DNA of 64,000 nucleotides from Acanthochlamys bracteata (GCA_019914995.1 CM034126.1:14849839-14913838); one strand, 5' to 3'. Shown: positions 36,901-50,187, counted from the first letter of the stretch. Numbers and translations are program-made. The notes: generated by a model not told the origin, from the letters alone.

Positions 36901-39900
36901 CTGCTTTTTTCTTTGGCCCAAATACTGGAAAAAAAGTTAAAGAAAATGAAACAGTAAATAAGTTATTATTTTCAAGCATACTAAAATGTATGAAAAGCTT
37001 ATACACTATTACATATAATCACCTCGTTAAATGCTTGTTTCTTCTCCCCAAGTGTTTTCAAAGCAGCATATCTCTTGTCATTGATAATAGCTCTCATTGC
37101 CTGAAATAAGATTGCTCATTAAACGATCGCGTGAATAGGATAAAGACCATGATAGTAAGATAAATCGTAACTTACCTGGTCCCAAGACCAATCAGCCTCA
37201 ACATGGGCAGATTCCAGCAATCCCTTGAAGGCATTCTTCGCATCCTGCAATTAATAGCCTGGTATCTTGAAACACAACACAAAAAGATTAGAAACTAAAA
37301 TCAGCATAGAAAAAAAAAGAAGTTACCTGCTTTGTAGCATAGATAGGTTCCTCATCAGCTTGTTTATCTGCCAAAGATGAATCATTGACTTTTCTGGTTA
37401 TTGCCATTCCTCTACGATCTTCCTGAGGTCGATAACCACAACATCATGGCAAGAAAGAGGTTCTTTTAATGTGAATCACATTACAGATTGAGAGAGAAAA
37501 AAAAAATAATAAAGCAATGTCATCTTCATTAAAGCGGAAGAGGAGAAGATATTTCTGGGTTCGAAAGCCTAAGTCATCCATCGATCGAAATCTCAAACCA
37601 GCAAGCAATCACATAACAACTAAACGAGATAACCGCAGTAAGTAAAGTACTAGCCTAAGAAACATCAGCAAAAGAGTAGGGCAATGATCATGTAAGCGCT
37701 CGAGAACCATCTGATAGATATACTAGTAAATTCTATATTCCAAGCTCAAACAATGTTGCCTTCTTTAGCATGGTCTCTTTAAATTGGTTAGCACATTTTG
37801 TTGGCCAATTCAGGCTAACTGTAGTAGATCTTTGCATTTGCCACAACACTTGAATAATACACTTCTACATGCATTCTCAAGTCAACTTACTCTTACCTAC
37901 TCTGAGCGTAAAATGCCTGCAAAACTTCACAAGATCAGGTGTCCACCAACAGCATGAATGCATACAGAGGATCAACTTTCTTATAGATATCCTAGTTTGT
38001 AAAGCATCAATATCAGAGATCCCAATAGTGGTTGTAGTTTCAAAAACTTTCTATACCCTGAATGCATTTCCCTTAACCATTCATATAAAACTTTCTGACA
38101 GTAATTAATCCATACATACTGTTAACCTGTCCGCTAAACACAGGATAGTCACACTTGCAGAAGAAATAAACATCAAAAACTATGGATTTAGGTGTCAAGG
38201 CAATTAACAGACATAAAAAAAACAGCTGTCCAATCTCAAGAATTTTGTTCTAAGTGCAAGAATAGAAAAGCAATCAAACTTTTCAACTAAATGGAGTATC
38301 TTGTTATGGGATTAGTACCTCTGTATCGTGAATGGATCCCCCATCAGGAGTGCTTGCAATGTTTAGAACAGATAAGCTTTCAGTTTGAAGACTAGATTAA
38401 AAGCTCGAAGTCAGAATCACATTACCCAAAGTTAAAGGAGTTTAAAAGGAAATGCATGAAGTACCTGGTCACTGCTTCCTCAGTTGCAACAGCAGGATTT
38501 GGTTTGCTTTCTGTCATAGAAGTTGCTGATGCATTGCCAGCTATGGTCAAACTTGAAACTCCATCAACCTTTATGTCTGAAGAAGCACTGGAAGGAATCC
38601 CAGCAGAAGAGGGCAGGATAGTATCTGTTGATATAGAAGGCAGAGCGCCTGGTGGATTAACAGCCTGAGCACCTAAGATAGGCGCTGGAGCTGATGCTTC
38701 TACATTAACTGAAATGTCGACAGTTGGAGCACCAGAAGCACCAGTTACAGCAACTGGAACATTGGAACTTGTTCCCTGTTCCACTTGTGCAGGTTGAATC
38801 CCTATCTTCTCTGCTTGTTCTCGAGCTAACTGAAGAAAAACAAGCAGAGTAACTAGATGAAGACACAGGGAGTAACTAAAGTTATAAATAAAAAATTATT
38901 AAAAAAAAGAGTTCAAAAATTAATTTAAAAAGAAAAGAAGGAGAAAAGGGGGACCTTGAGTTCATCCGGAATTGTCCATTTTGATTGTTTTGTAACCTTG
39001 TTATAATAATATCTGTAACAAAACATGTTAGTTAAGGTGTACTCATACAAGCAAACAAGTGGAATTGTCCCCAGCAAACTTCAACTCACTTTCTTCCATC
39101 TGGTGTTGTATGCTCCTTCCAAACAGTTGATGCATCAGCCCTCTGTGAGAACATAAAGAACCTAGATAAGGTGAAAATGAGGTGCATATAACACAAACAA
39201 ACTAGCTAACATGTGCCGTGAATTAGAATAAGCAGAACAGCTAATATATGAAATGAATTAGTGGAACTATTATCTAACTGAAAATACTTAAATTTGAAGC
39301 ACAAACTAAAAGTTTTGGAGAGAACTAAGGTCGAAAAATGGTTGTATGAACTGGAAAAATGAAGGACATATATAGCCATAAAGCAAATATATACATTTGC
39401 ATGTTTCAGTAACTAAAGGAAGCTAGTATCATTTGCATTATGGATGAATGCGCACCAAAAGAACTGAAAATATAATTCATATAACAAAAACAGAGTAATT
39501 CACCCCTATAAACTTTCTGATAATGAAGTACCTACACTTATATACCCCTGCAATCTTTCACCTGGTAGACAATGCTAGTGTGTATAAAATAATAATCCAT
39601 GTGATTGATACACAAGCAGCAAATATTAGCATCAAAAGATTGATAATCATAATGCTTTCAGATAAGTTCCAGATTCCAAGTTATGGTTATATCATAACAC
39701 AATAATACTCGTGAAAAAAATCAGCACTTAAATACACACAAACAAGTCTTAAACAAATTGAATGCAAACTAGTTTTCTCATCAGGTTAAGTACATACGAG
39801 ATGTGGCTGAATGGCTCTCATACAAAATCTTTAAATCTCAGCTTCGATGCACTTTTGGGTTCTAAGTCCAATCAATTCTAAATCAGATCAATCATTTTCA

Positions 39901-42299
39901 ATTTCAAGTTCTAAACTCACAAGTTTACTTGATAATTTGAAAGATGTTGAATCCGTGAACTTCAGGGTTCATGCTCTAAGAAAAGCAACTTGCAGGAACT
40001 TGCACCTCATCCTGCCAGCCACTCTCACAAATCCTAACAACATGGATACATTTTGAGTGTGTTGTATATACTCTTTGTGTGCAACAACAAATGTATAGTT
40101 CAAATATGCAAACCATGATGAACAGCTGCCGTAATCGAGCATAATAACATTGAAGCATAGAGGATTTGCCGCTTAAAATAATAATTGGACTTCCCATTTG
40201 CCAGTCTGATTTTAGACTCATAGAACTAAAGCATCATAATATTGCTATTGGCAACCCTCTATTTTGATAAGTTGAATACCAATTCTGTAAGCACATGTAT
40301 GGTCTGCCACTGTCATCTAATCTAAATTAGGAATTTGTTTTCTGCAACCAGCTTTTAAGCACATTGCGAGACATGATGCTCGGGGATGTTTACTCTTAAA
40401 TCCAGGAAATTGTTAACAACTATATTGAGGGTATCACAACATACAAATTTGAAAATCGCAATAATAAGAAACAGCAATCTTCTTAAAACAGAAAAATTAG
40501 AAACTTTCCAAGTTTCCTCACATGTACAGACCATCAAGCAAGTTGCACTCCTCAAACTACAGATTTTCCAGCCACTATGTTATCACAAAGACAACCTTAG
40601 TGATGAAAAGAAGTACAAGCACAATTGCCTGCCTTGAGGTAAAGTGGAACCTGTCTTCATAATGACCATAAAGAGCGGATATGTCTTACTCCAGACGTGT
40701 CAAAAGACATCCACAAACCAGTAGAATAGCAAGGAAACGAAGATTCCAAATAAAAGAAATTTGATCAACTAAAACGAGTTACAAAAGTCAGTTTTGTCGA
40801 AACTATCACTTAACATGAGCTTCAAGTCTAAAGAAACCTAATATAACAGAGAAAAGAAACATGAACATGACACAGTACTTGGGAATTCGCATCAAATAAT
40901 GTGACTCACCTCAATAGGAGTCATCAGCTCAAAGGGTTTCTCCCAACTCGATTGCCTAGTCCTTTTATTGTAGTAATACCTAAAAGGAAATGAGAAGCGT
41001 CAGTACTAACATGAAAGAATGATTATCCACAATATGGGCCAAACATAGTCACAAAGGGAATCGGTAAACTTTTAAGCAACGGATTTATGCAGGCCAGCAT
41101 CTCAGGATGCAAAAAGTAAATAGAAAAATGGAACAAATGAACAGTTGAAATACCTTTTTCCATCAGCTGAAGTATGCTCTTGCCAATCAGATGATGCTTG
41201 CTCTGTGGAGCTATTTTGTGTTTGCGTTGACTGATATAGAGGCAGGATGACATACAAAGACACGTAATTCAGATAAGTTCTCAGATCAAGCAACATTGAG
41301 GATGACCTGTTCAATCCAAAGAAACTAGCAGAAGAGTTTCTTACAGGAACTGCAGATGTTGCAGAAGGTGACTTCTGTGCAGCTGCAGCTGCACTTGGAA
41401 CCTCAGGTACACTCTGAGATATAGGTACATGCCAGCTTTGTCCTCCGGATACTGGGACTTGTGGAGGTGCTTGGTACAGGGACGGACCATTTGTACCGCT
41501 TGGAAGTTGACCATAGGATGGAGCAAACTGCAGTCATGCAATAGGAGGTGGGAGCAGGTTCATAATATATTGCAAGAAAATGGAAAGCGCATGAACATCT
41601 CGTACTAATGAATGACTGTGGACTTACACTATAAGATGGAGGAATTGGATTTGCTGGAGCACCTAAACTGGTGCAGGGATGACCAAAGGTCAGCTGAGAA
41701 TTTTGCTGAGGTTGGAGGGGGCCTGATGTAGGAGGCCTACTTGGTTGCATATAGGGTAATGGAATCACCTGTGATACCGGTTGTGAGCTCGGAGGAAAAT
41801 GGCGATTAGGCATAGAACTAGGAGGCACCCCAGCACCAGGAGCAACCATTTCTTGTCCAATTGGCCGGAACTGCTGAGGGACCGGTGGCATGAATTGATG
41901 AGCTTGCTGGGGTGGAACCACATGCGTAAACTGAAATATCAAACAATCCCATAACTTGTGAGAGCATTATTTAAAAATTTAAAGAAAAGACCTCAAAATT
42001 ATGGAATTTGATTCAAATAATAAATAACAACAAATATGTAAAGATGGTAACCTGCATAGCAACAGGTGGTGGAGCAAAATTTTGAGGTTGACCCACGGAT
42101 CCCATTACAGGAGGCCTAAAAGGCTGAAATGGGAAAAAGAGATTCAGTGATCAAAGCAAGGTCGCACTTTGACATAAAAAATAAAAGGATGTAAGTTATC
42201 CATAAAAATTGAGAATTAGAAAGGTTGAGCAGTTCATCACTAGCCAATAAGTTAGAAAGAAAGTACCTGCGGCGCAGATGGTTGTGAATTACTTGCCAT
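30392..42299 (-). CDS. PRP40: Pre-mRNA-processing protein PRP40 (PRP40A type)
   Basis: Twenty-eight coding exons read in frame from ATG at 42299 to stop at 30394-30392, 1051 residues. Exons: 42299..42267, 42123..42052, 41930..41628, 41527..41345, 41230..41154, 40979..40910, 39142..39090, 39012..38955, 38829..38465, 38391..38319, 37422..37327, 37244..37176, 37100..37023, 36924..36838, 36766..36732, 36609..36504, 35776..35696, 35620..35528, 35432..35379, 35288..35172, 35086..34988, 34305..34258, 34185..34093, 33619..33512, 33409..33345, 33241..33139, 31013..30609, 30523..30392. A Pro/Gln-rich N-terminus precedes two WW domains (Trp213-Pro238, Trp254-Pro279), then six FF domains between about 462 and 870, then a Lys/Arg/Glu tail with SRRHSSDHK repeats. 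PRP40 is a U1 snRNP-associated factor that binds the RNA polymerase II tail and bridges 5' and 3' splice sites. All exon phases agree, so the gene is intact. One intron (35378..35289) uses a GC donor. Confidence 0.96.
31014..33138 (-). other. Large intron before the charged-tail exon of PRP40
   Basis: This 2.1-kb intron separates the last FF domain exon from the 405-bp exon for the Lys/Arg/Glu tail. It contains an imperfect direct duplication at about 31910-32045. No other gene was recognised inside it. Confidence 0.75.
33904..33945 (+). repeat. CT dinucleotide microsatellite in a PRP40 intron
   Basis: About 21 uninterrupted CT units in the intron between the exons 34185..34093 and 33619..33512. 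Confidence 0.97.
34768..34822 (+). repeat. Short tandem duplication in a PRP40 intron
   Basis: The block AAGTTTCTGCTTAGAACTTG occurs twice, about 31 bases apart, within the intron between the exons ending 34988 and starting 34305. Confidence 0.85.
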
Positions 42300-42860
42300 T
42301 GCCAGAAGCTTTGGAGATTAATAAATCAGCAGCTGCAAGAAGCTCTGTTAGTTTGAACCAATAATCAATCAATATGCACAATTGAATTGAGGAAAGGAAA
42401 AAAAAGTTTTCAAGAGATTAACGAACCTCTGTTAAGTAACAATGCATAATAATTATGATATTACATCCTACAGGGCTCCTGTTTCTATTTATCTAAAGAG
42501 GAGGGAAAGAAACCCTACCCACCCTTCCTAGTTTAGATTAATTCGAGCTCAATCCAGAGGAAGAAGAGAAGAGATGACACTTTCAACGATCGAGGGGAAG
42601 AATCAATCATGCAGCATTCATCGCGAATCGGGTTAGTAGTAGCAGTAAAACATTTGTTTAATTCAATTTAACGGAAATAAAAAGAAGATAAATATTTTAC
42701 CTAGGACGTTAGAGAGAAAGAAGAGACAAGACCGCCACCAAATTCTCCCTTTCTCAGAGAGAGAGCGACGATCCTCGGCGTTGTCAGTGGTACGCCGCCA
42801 ACCAAGTAGTAATAGTAGAGAAGACGGAGAAGAAGGGGGGGTGTACGAAGGAAGAGAAAA
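42300..42860 (-). promoter_or_regulatory. PRP40 5' UTR with probable leader intron
   Basis: On minus, the sequence CCTAG|GTAAAATATT at 42701/42700 is a good donor and TTCTTGCAG|CTGC at 42333/42332 a good acceptor, giving a 368-bp intron (42700..42333) in the 5' UTR, 33 bases before the ATG. The upstream stretch is rich in CT on minus, as in many plant leaders. The transcription start is not determined. Confidence 0.55.
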
Positions 42861-43845
42861 AGGAAAGATCCCGTTCTGAATCTTCAGATCTGGGTGACCT
42901 GACTGAATCACGTCCGACGGCTCCCAACCCATTTATGATCTACTATCATGTCAATCAAGACATGTAGTACTGGGCCTTTTTATTCTCAGCACGAATTTGG
43001 AGCCCGTTTGGGTTTTCAGCTTTATTTGAAAAGCCCCTTCACAGTTGTCAGTGCTTATGGGCTCTACAGCCTTGCCTCAATATTCATAAATCTAGACTTG
43101 CAATCCTGTACATTGTGTACTGTGTATTTCTTCTACTCATCACTTCATGTTTCTTTATGATTCGTGAGTGTCGTTATTAACGTCTCATCCAAATGTTACA
43201 ACGTGCTCGCCTCCAATTCTGTTTAGATTGTATCAGCTAGCATTTGCAATGTGCTACTTGAAAAGTGCTGGCTTCCTGTAATTTTTTGCTGCACATAATG
43301 ATAAACATAAAAATAGTTAAGATGTTTGGGTTATTCAGTTTCCTGCCCTTCATGAATTTGTAAATGCTGGGAAGCCTGTATAGGGGACTTCTGCTGGTCT
43401 CAATATTTTTGGTGGACATAATAGTTGTTGGTGAGTGATTATTATGTTATAAGTAAGCTTCAAAAAATTCCATATGACTACAAACAATTGAATCTGATTG
43501 TAGGAGGACTGGACTGGACCGTTTATCCGAACTTTTTTAGCAATCGGGAAAGCAAGCTTTGGTAATGTGATTCTCGCACTTATATTCTGAACTTAGCTTG
43601 CCTTTATGTAGATGCTTCAAGCTTCACTTCTGATGTAAAGATTTGTGAATCATTTGGTGACACCATATTAGCATGTAACAGGATGAAAGAAGTTGTCCAA
43701 GTAGAGTAATAGTCGCAACTGCTTGCAACTGCTTTTCCACCCAGAATTGACTGCTGATACACGTTGGTACGCAGCTTATGCCGGAGCTCGTAGCACTTGT
43801 TCTTTTTCAAATATTTATGTATAATTTCAAATGTTTGCTATGTAG
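42861..43845. other. Spacer upstream of PRP40
   Basis: AT-rich sequence with only short open frames. It includes the presumed PRP40 promoter at its left end. Nothing else was recognised. Confidence 0.4.
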
Positions 43846-44012
43846 GCACAGTTTTTTTTCCTGAATATGGTGAAAGGAAAAGGTCAGAGGACTTTGCAGA
43901 TCCCCCCAACATCAGATATGTCAGTAGAAATATGTCTTTAGAAAGTCGAGAAGGCAAAACAACATCAACAGCAAGCGCAAGCAATCCTTATGAGTTTCCT
44001 ATATTTGAATGA
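43846..44012 (+). pseudogene. Possible orphan C-terminal exon, unknown family
   Basis: After an acceptor-like TATGTAG at 43839-43845 an open frame gives a hydrophilic peptide with segments FFPEYGERKRSEDF, ADPPNIRYVSRNMSLE and a C-terminus NPYEFPIFE, ending in TGA. Composition and the upstream splice-like site suggest a genuine last exon, but I do not recognise the family and found no upstream exon between 43000 and 43840. It may be a gene fragment. Confidence 0.3.
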
Positions 44013-44479
44013 ATAGACACACATAGCAGTGAACGATTTTGATGAATTGGTGACATACTGTAGCTTCTCTGAACTTAAAAGTTAAAATATTTTGCTTGAA
44101 GAAATAGTTAATTAGAAGTTGTTTGTGCTGCAGTTTGACCACTCAGTGAACCTGTAGTACCTTTTTTTTTCATATTTTGTGCAAGCCCGTTCATTTTGTT
44201 TCGTGCTGTATGATAATGTTTTCAGTCTTTTGTAGTTTTAATAAGTTGAAAAGCTTTTAGTTTTAGAGCTCATTCTTCTGCCTGGCAAGGGGGAGCTGCC
44301 GCTTCAAGGTATAACAAGTAACCAAAACATGCACGTCGTAAGGGCAACTGCAACGAAATTGGTTGTGCGCGCAAAGTCCCTCATTTTGTACGTGGTGATA
44401 GTGTCATGTTCTCAGATGAAGGCCTTCAAATTAACGCCCATCTCATCGGCATAAGGCCTCATGGTGGATTTTGCGACTT

Positions 44480-45835
44480 CACCTGGGTACAGGCTCTTGC
44501 CATCGTTCATCTCTTACACCCTCTTCATTGCCGCTCGCAAGGTTGCTCAGTGGGATCACGCTGTTGACACCCTTGCAGTACCCTTTTTGGACCAATTGCT
44601 TCAATGTGAAAGTTGGGTGTCCAAAGGCAGATGGTCCAAAACTCATGTGTATTGCTGTAGTTAAGTCCTTCCATGTATGATGTGGTCGATCCTTTCGAAA
44701 TTTTGATACCACCGATTGGCTTCTCTTTGTAAAAGCATGACAGCTATGTGGACTTTTTTTCACGGTAATATTCAATAATACTTGAAGTATTTTTTTGCCG
44801 AGTAGACCTATTCTTGTGGACCTTGTCCATCGAATTAGGGAATTTGTATCTCTCTCTATTGGTGTTCAAGTGAGGTTCTGCTATATTCATAGGTGAGTAT
44901 GGCATTGAAGTTTGCTGGACCATTAGGGTGCTCGGGTTATAAGAGGCATAAGGGTATGAGGTATAGGATTGGTTAGAGTTGCAATTTGTTTGGCTGCATG
45001 ACACTGATCCCTTGTGGTATGAAGGTGTTTGTACGTTAGGCGGGTTCATGTTGGGAGCTAGCTGTGGTAAATTCGTTAAAGCGTTTGGCTACCCTAAGAT
45101 TTGTATAGGTAAGGACATGGTGGTAGCCAGCAAGGGAGTAGTTGTAGGGAGCGGTGTGGTTGTAGGCTGCAATATGGTAGTGGAAGAAGCTATAGTTTCG
45201 GGTATATGGGCTGTAATGGGGTTTGCAGTTCGCGTGGTGATTATGTGAGAGGCGTTGATTCCGGTGTTTGGTTTGGAGTGAAATTTGCAAATTCAACATA
45301 TTTTGCCTTACCTCTAGCATAACTTGTTGCATCTCACTTTGAAAGTTATAAAATTGCTATCGTAGCGAAGGCTCCTTTGAGGTAAATCTGCCGTAGATGG
45401 TGACTTCAGCCTACGTATAATTTTTTCCTGCATTAGCAGAAGTCGGTGAAGATGGTGATTCCGGTGAACCGGATGTAATGAAAGTCTTGGGTTCCATTAA
45501 TCAAAAGCTCTGGTACCAATTTGATATGTGATACGAACGAAATAGTGTTTGCAAAGTGAAATAAAACAGAAAAGACTCAAAAAACGGTAGTGAAGTGCAA
45601 AGAATTAAGAACAAAAGTAAAAAAATAACTTGGTTTTCGATGCCGCTCCACAGGACGCTGGCATCTACTTATACACTAATAATACCTAATTGATATAGAG
45701 TCTTATTCCCTAACTCTTTATTTAATTAAAACTCTACTCCTACAGTTGGTAATTAGCACGGTACAACATCTCCATGCTTGTTGGTTGCACATCCGAATCT
45801 TATCCTTTTTTAACACCCTTCTGTTACTTGTATCA
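44480..45835 (-). mobile_element. Truncated Ty3/gypsy-like element (element D): LTR, primer site and gag remnant
   Basis: On minus, an LTR of about 314 bp (45835..45522; starts TGATACAAG, ends CATATCA) is followed within a few bases by TTGGTACCAGAGC at 45519..45507, a near match to the plant initiator-Met primer site. Then a leader and a broken gag frame follow: MEPKTFITSGSPESP, a Tyr/Asn/His-rich stretch, and near 44560-44710 the capsid-like KDRPHHTWKDLTTAIHMSFG. That stretch resembles the gag of the plus-strand element at 58795 (DKPQHTWEEMCESLLNRFG), so the two are related. No protease, polymerase or second LTR is seen, so the element is truncated after gag. Confidence 0.75.
45522..45835 (-). 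repeat. 5' LTR of gypsy-like element D
   Basis: Bounded by the inverted pair TGATAC / GTATCA and adjacent to a primer-binding site on the minus strand. No partner LTR is in the window, so the ends rest on the terminal TG...CA and the primer site only. Confidence 0.6.
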
Positions 45836-48466
45836 ACTACAAATGTTGTAGCTCATGTAATTCTTTCTCTGGTTTCTCTGTGTTCTTGATTCCGCTATGC
45901 TCACTTCACGAGTCTTATCAGTATTAGCAATCAACCCGGAAGTATAAGGTTTGCTCCAGAAATAAAAATTCCAAATCTCTAAAATGTCAAGACCCAAAAC
46001 TAGATTCTGACCGGCACTGAACAAAAACGAGTTTAGACAATGCCCAAATTCGGCCCAAACCAATAAGCCTGACCCAAAATTCAATAAAACTAACTTGCCC
46101 ATATTCAAAAAATTTCGACATAATTTTCTCTAAAAAACTTAATAGGAAGAACCTGTACAAGTAATAATAATTATACTTATCATCAAAAATCTAAAACAAG
46201 AAAAACGAATAGCATAAAAATTATTTTTACGAACAAAATACCACTAGTGGCTACCGGTAGCCGTAACACTTATTACAATCCAAAACAAATACCATTGCAA
46301 TACTATATACAATAAAGTATAAGAAAAGTCAATGCCCTTCGAGGATTACAGAGCTAACTACATGCCAAAAGGTTTATAGAATACCCTCCGTACGCTCTCG
46401 GTCCAGCAATATAGAATCTAAATCAGCGCCCGCAAGCTTCTGACCTATCTGGGGGAGGCCAAAGAAAAGAAAAGAGGGTGAGCCCAGTCTCAGTGAGGTA
46501 ACACAGCAGAATGCCCAATTTAGATAATGCATTAAGTAGGCATTGTAGTACTATCTACATGAAGCAGATGCAACGATAGATCAGATCAGATGCTACTAAG
46601 TCCTGAATCGTCCTATACCGACTCAGTTCTTAGCAGAGATATACGATAATATGAAACAATGTTATGCGACACTCTCAAGGCTATAATATATATACATATA
46701 CATAGTGCACCCATGCAAGCAAATATATGTAATGATGTATGTGAATGCATCAAGTCAATAGTCATATAAGATAGACGATCGAGTGAGATCATATCTACAA
46801 CTCACATCACGCTATCAGGTATATCATACAAGCATACATACGTAATACTTTTATATATATCAAGCCACAAGCAAGCTCGGTGCCCAGTATGTCCTGGGAC
46901 CCATCGGCTATCCATATATTTCGGTGCCCAGTATCTCTTGGGACCCACCGTATCAATATCTCATTCAAGCATACATAATATAATAGGTTATGACAGTACC
47001 TGTTAGGTTCTGCATCGTCCCATACCAATGCAGTCCCTAACAAGTAGATGCAACATAGTAGGTTTTCACTCAATGAATATGCTATGCCCAATGCCTTCAA
47101 TGCTATCATAATTATACTTATGCATATATGAAGAAAAATATTAACATGTATATATCATATTCTCATAATTATGACACATTATTTATAATATGCAAACATG
47201 CTAGTTCTAACTATAAACATGATGTGAAATAAACCTAATCATGTACAGACATATGTAGCATGAAGGATAAATCATAATATATAACGAAATGGCAAAGTAC
47301 GCCAGAATTTCCAAAGTGAATGCTACCTGTGCTGAAAGCCTAACGTTAATCTAGGAAGAAAAGGTGGCACGGTAACCCTCACATATAGTCCAAGCAAATA
47401 TTTATATCAACAGTCAACTCTAAGCCGCATCGTCCGAACTCAAATCACTCGTACCACTTAACATGCATACGCGCATATTCAATAACAAGCACGCTAACGA
47501 AAACTAAATCAAATACTTTAAATAAATACCCAACTAACGAATCCAAGAAGCTTACCGACGAGGTGAGATGATCGAATGCTAAAACGACTTGAATCGGCAA
47601 CAAGTCGCTTATTTTCAATCCAACGATTTCCTAAAACGAAACGAATTAATAATTCATCTAACAATAATTACAAATACGCGAAGCAAGTATTTTTAACTCA
47701 CATAACCGAGTCGCCGGAAAGTTCACCGGAAAAGTTCACCGGATTCCGACGAGCTAGAGTTCTGGCCAAGTGCGTTCAAAGCAGTAAAAATGATCAACAC
47801 TACTAGTAGAATCCAATGGAATAGACGACGAGCTTCAATTTTGTTGCCGGCGGCCGGAATCGACGAATTAACGTCCGGCGGCGAACTCGCACGAAATTAA
47901 CTAACGAGCTGAAAATCAACGCAAATAAATGAGGAAAAAAGACTTAGTAAGTTAAGGGGAACGTTTCTAGCTACTTACTTTCGCCAGAACGCCGGACAAA
48001 TTTTAAAAATTTGCCTCGCATGGCGTAGCTCGCGGAATTAATAAGGACTACCGGAAATGAGGAAGAGGATGGCTTGAGAAGATGAAATGAAGTGAATATC
48101 GCCGGAAAGGGGTTGATTTCACGCCAGAGAGAAGCTAGGAGCAATGGGGTTGACGGGTTCTGGTTTGGGCAGGCAGTGAGGAGAAAAAAGGAGAAGGGAA
48201 AATAAAATGAGTTGGACATTGCATGTTAGAGCCTCTAGTTCTTATAATAGCTTCTTACAGCCCACATAGTTTTAGTTATTACATAAAATATATACATCCA
48301 TAAAGTATTCGATAACAAAATCAGACAGCAACTTCAGAACATATATGCCCATAAAATAACATTAGAAAACACGAGCACAAAATTGCCAAATAAAAGTAGC
48401 GAGAGTGCATTCCAGCAACATGATTGTTCCTATCTAACTATATATAGCACATACACTATAGTAAAT
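45836..48466. repeat. Unclassified interspersed repeat region
   Basis: AT-rich sequence with features typical of repetitive plant DNA but no recognisable protein domain. It contains a direct duplication at about 46875-46950 (GGTGCCCAGTAT...TGGGACCCA occurs twice, about 50 bases apart) and a GGAAAGTTCACCGG/AAAGTTCACCGG repeat near 47714-47742 within a block rich in CCGGCG words (47700-47900). Short open frames (such as 47971-48219, minus) have no family match. I could not define its ends or class. Confidence 0.4.
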
Positions 48467-48685
48467 TGAATGATAAAAATATGAATTGATATTTCTTATT
48501 GTTCTTTTCAATAGAATAGATACAATATATATAGAAGATACAAATATCTTAATTAGGAAGAATATCTAATATCTAAACTAGGAAGAATATCTAATTAGAT
48601 AGGAAGAATATCTAATAAGATATTATCTAAATTAGGAATAATATCTAATTAGATAGTAACAAATATCTAACGAGATATTTCAACA
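48467..48685 (-). repeat. 3' LTR of copia element B
   Basis: 219 bp, very AT-rich, built partly of repeated AGGAAGAATATCTAATTAGA-like words. Matches 53053-53270. Confidence 0.95.
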
Positions 48686-48692
48686 CTCCCCC

Positions 48693-49060
48693 TCAAGTTG
48701 GTGCATAGATATCACACATGCCCAACTTGTTTAAGAACTTCGAGAATATATGTTTTGAAACTGCTTTGGTGAGAATATCGGCCAATTGATCTTCTGATCG
48801 AATTTTAGGCAACTCCAAGATTTTTTCATCCAATTTCTCCTTAATGAAGAACCTATCTACTTCAACATGTTTTGTGCGATCATATTGTACTGGATTATGT
48901 GCTATATCACATGCTGCTTTGTTATCACAGTATAACTGAATCGATTGCTTAGCTGGAAAACCTAAATCTTCCAGAAGAAGTCTCAACCACAATGCTTCGC
49001 AAAGTCCAAGTGCTAAACCTCTAAATTCAGCTTCTGCACTTGAGCGTGCTACAACATTTT
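48693..49060 (-). pseudogene. Copia B RNase H C-terminal part
   Basis: After the frame break near 49060 the usual RNase H end follows in another frame: ARSSAEAEFRGLALG, LLLEDLGFPAKQSIQLYCDN, KHVEVDRFFIKEKL and EDQLADILTKAV. The polypurine tract and 3' LTR follow immediately. Confidence 0.9.
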
Positions 49061-49065
49061 ACTTT

Positions 49066-50187
49066 TTACTTTCTCCATGTAACTAGATTACCGCCCACAA
49101 AGGTAAAATAACCTGAGGTGGACCGTCTATCATCAATTGCTCCAGCCCAATCAGCATCAGTATATACATGTGTATTTTGATAATCCATATTCTTTGTGAA
49201 CAAAATTCCTTTTCCAGGAGCAGACTTCAGATATCTCAAAATGCGCATCACTGCATTCATATGTTGCTCTCCAGGATTATGCATAAATTGGCTGACAATA
49301 TTCAATGCATATGCAAGATCAGGTCTTGTATGTGCCAAATACATCAACCTTCCAACTAGTCTCTGATATCTTCCTTTATTGGCTGGAATCTGATTAGCAT
49401 CAATGTATAATTTCAAACCTTCTTCCACTGGTGTATCAATTGGTTGACATGCAGACATACCAGTCTCCTCTAAAAGGTCTAATGTATATTTTCGTTGGGA
49501 TAGAAAAATTCCCTTCTTAGATCGGGAAATTTCAATCTCAAGAAAATATTTCAAAGGACCAAGATCTTTCATTTCAAATTCTCTAGATAAGTAATCTTGC
49601 AGTAGTTTTCTTTCTTTCGGATCATTTCCTGTAATGACCATATCATCTACATATACAATGAGTGCAGTGAGTTTGCCATACCTTTTCTTCAGAAATAATG
49701 TATGATCTGAATTACTCTGACGGTATCCAAATGCTACCATGGACTTTGTAAATCTTCCAAACCATGCTCTTGGAGATTGCTTCAGTCCATAAAGTGATTT
49801 CTTTAATCTACATACCTTTTGTCTCTGGATTTCTGATGAGATACACCCTGGTGGAAGATCCATATAGACTTCTTCAGTCAATTCACCATGTAGAAAGGCG
49901 TTCTTTACATCGAATTGTTGCAGTGGCCAATCTAAATTTACAGCTAAAGATAACAAAACTCGAACTGTGTTAATTTTAGCTATAGGAGCAAAAGTATCTG
50001 TATAATCAATTCCGTAGGTTTGAGTATATCCTTTTGCCACCAATCTTGCTTTGAAGCGTTCGATTGTGCCATCTGCTTTATACTTTACAGTATATACCCA
50101 TCGACATCCAACTGTTGTCTTTCCTGGAGGAAGATCAACAAGTTCCCAAGTTCCATTCTTTTGTAAAGACTTCATCTCTTCATTCAT
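49066..50187 (-). pseudogene. Copia B reverse transcriptase, open frame of 373 residues
   Basis: Open from MNEEMKSLQKNGTWELVDLP. Conserved stretches are WVYTVKYKADGTIERFKARL, QFDVKNAFLHGELTEEVYM, KKSLYGLKQSPRAW and the catalytic LIVYVDDMVITG. It includes the connection domain and the first part of RNase H (VYTDADWAGAIDDRRSTSGY). The frame is lost near 49066 by a short indel. By itself this domain looks well preserved; as part of a polyprotein it is cut off by upstream breaks. Confidence 0.93.

Noticed and set aside
44461-44680. Two overlapping plus-strand frames of 67 and 69 codons
   Set aside because: Antisense shadows of the gag remnant of element D.
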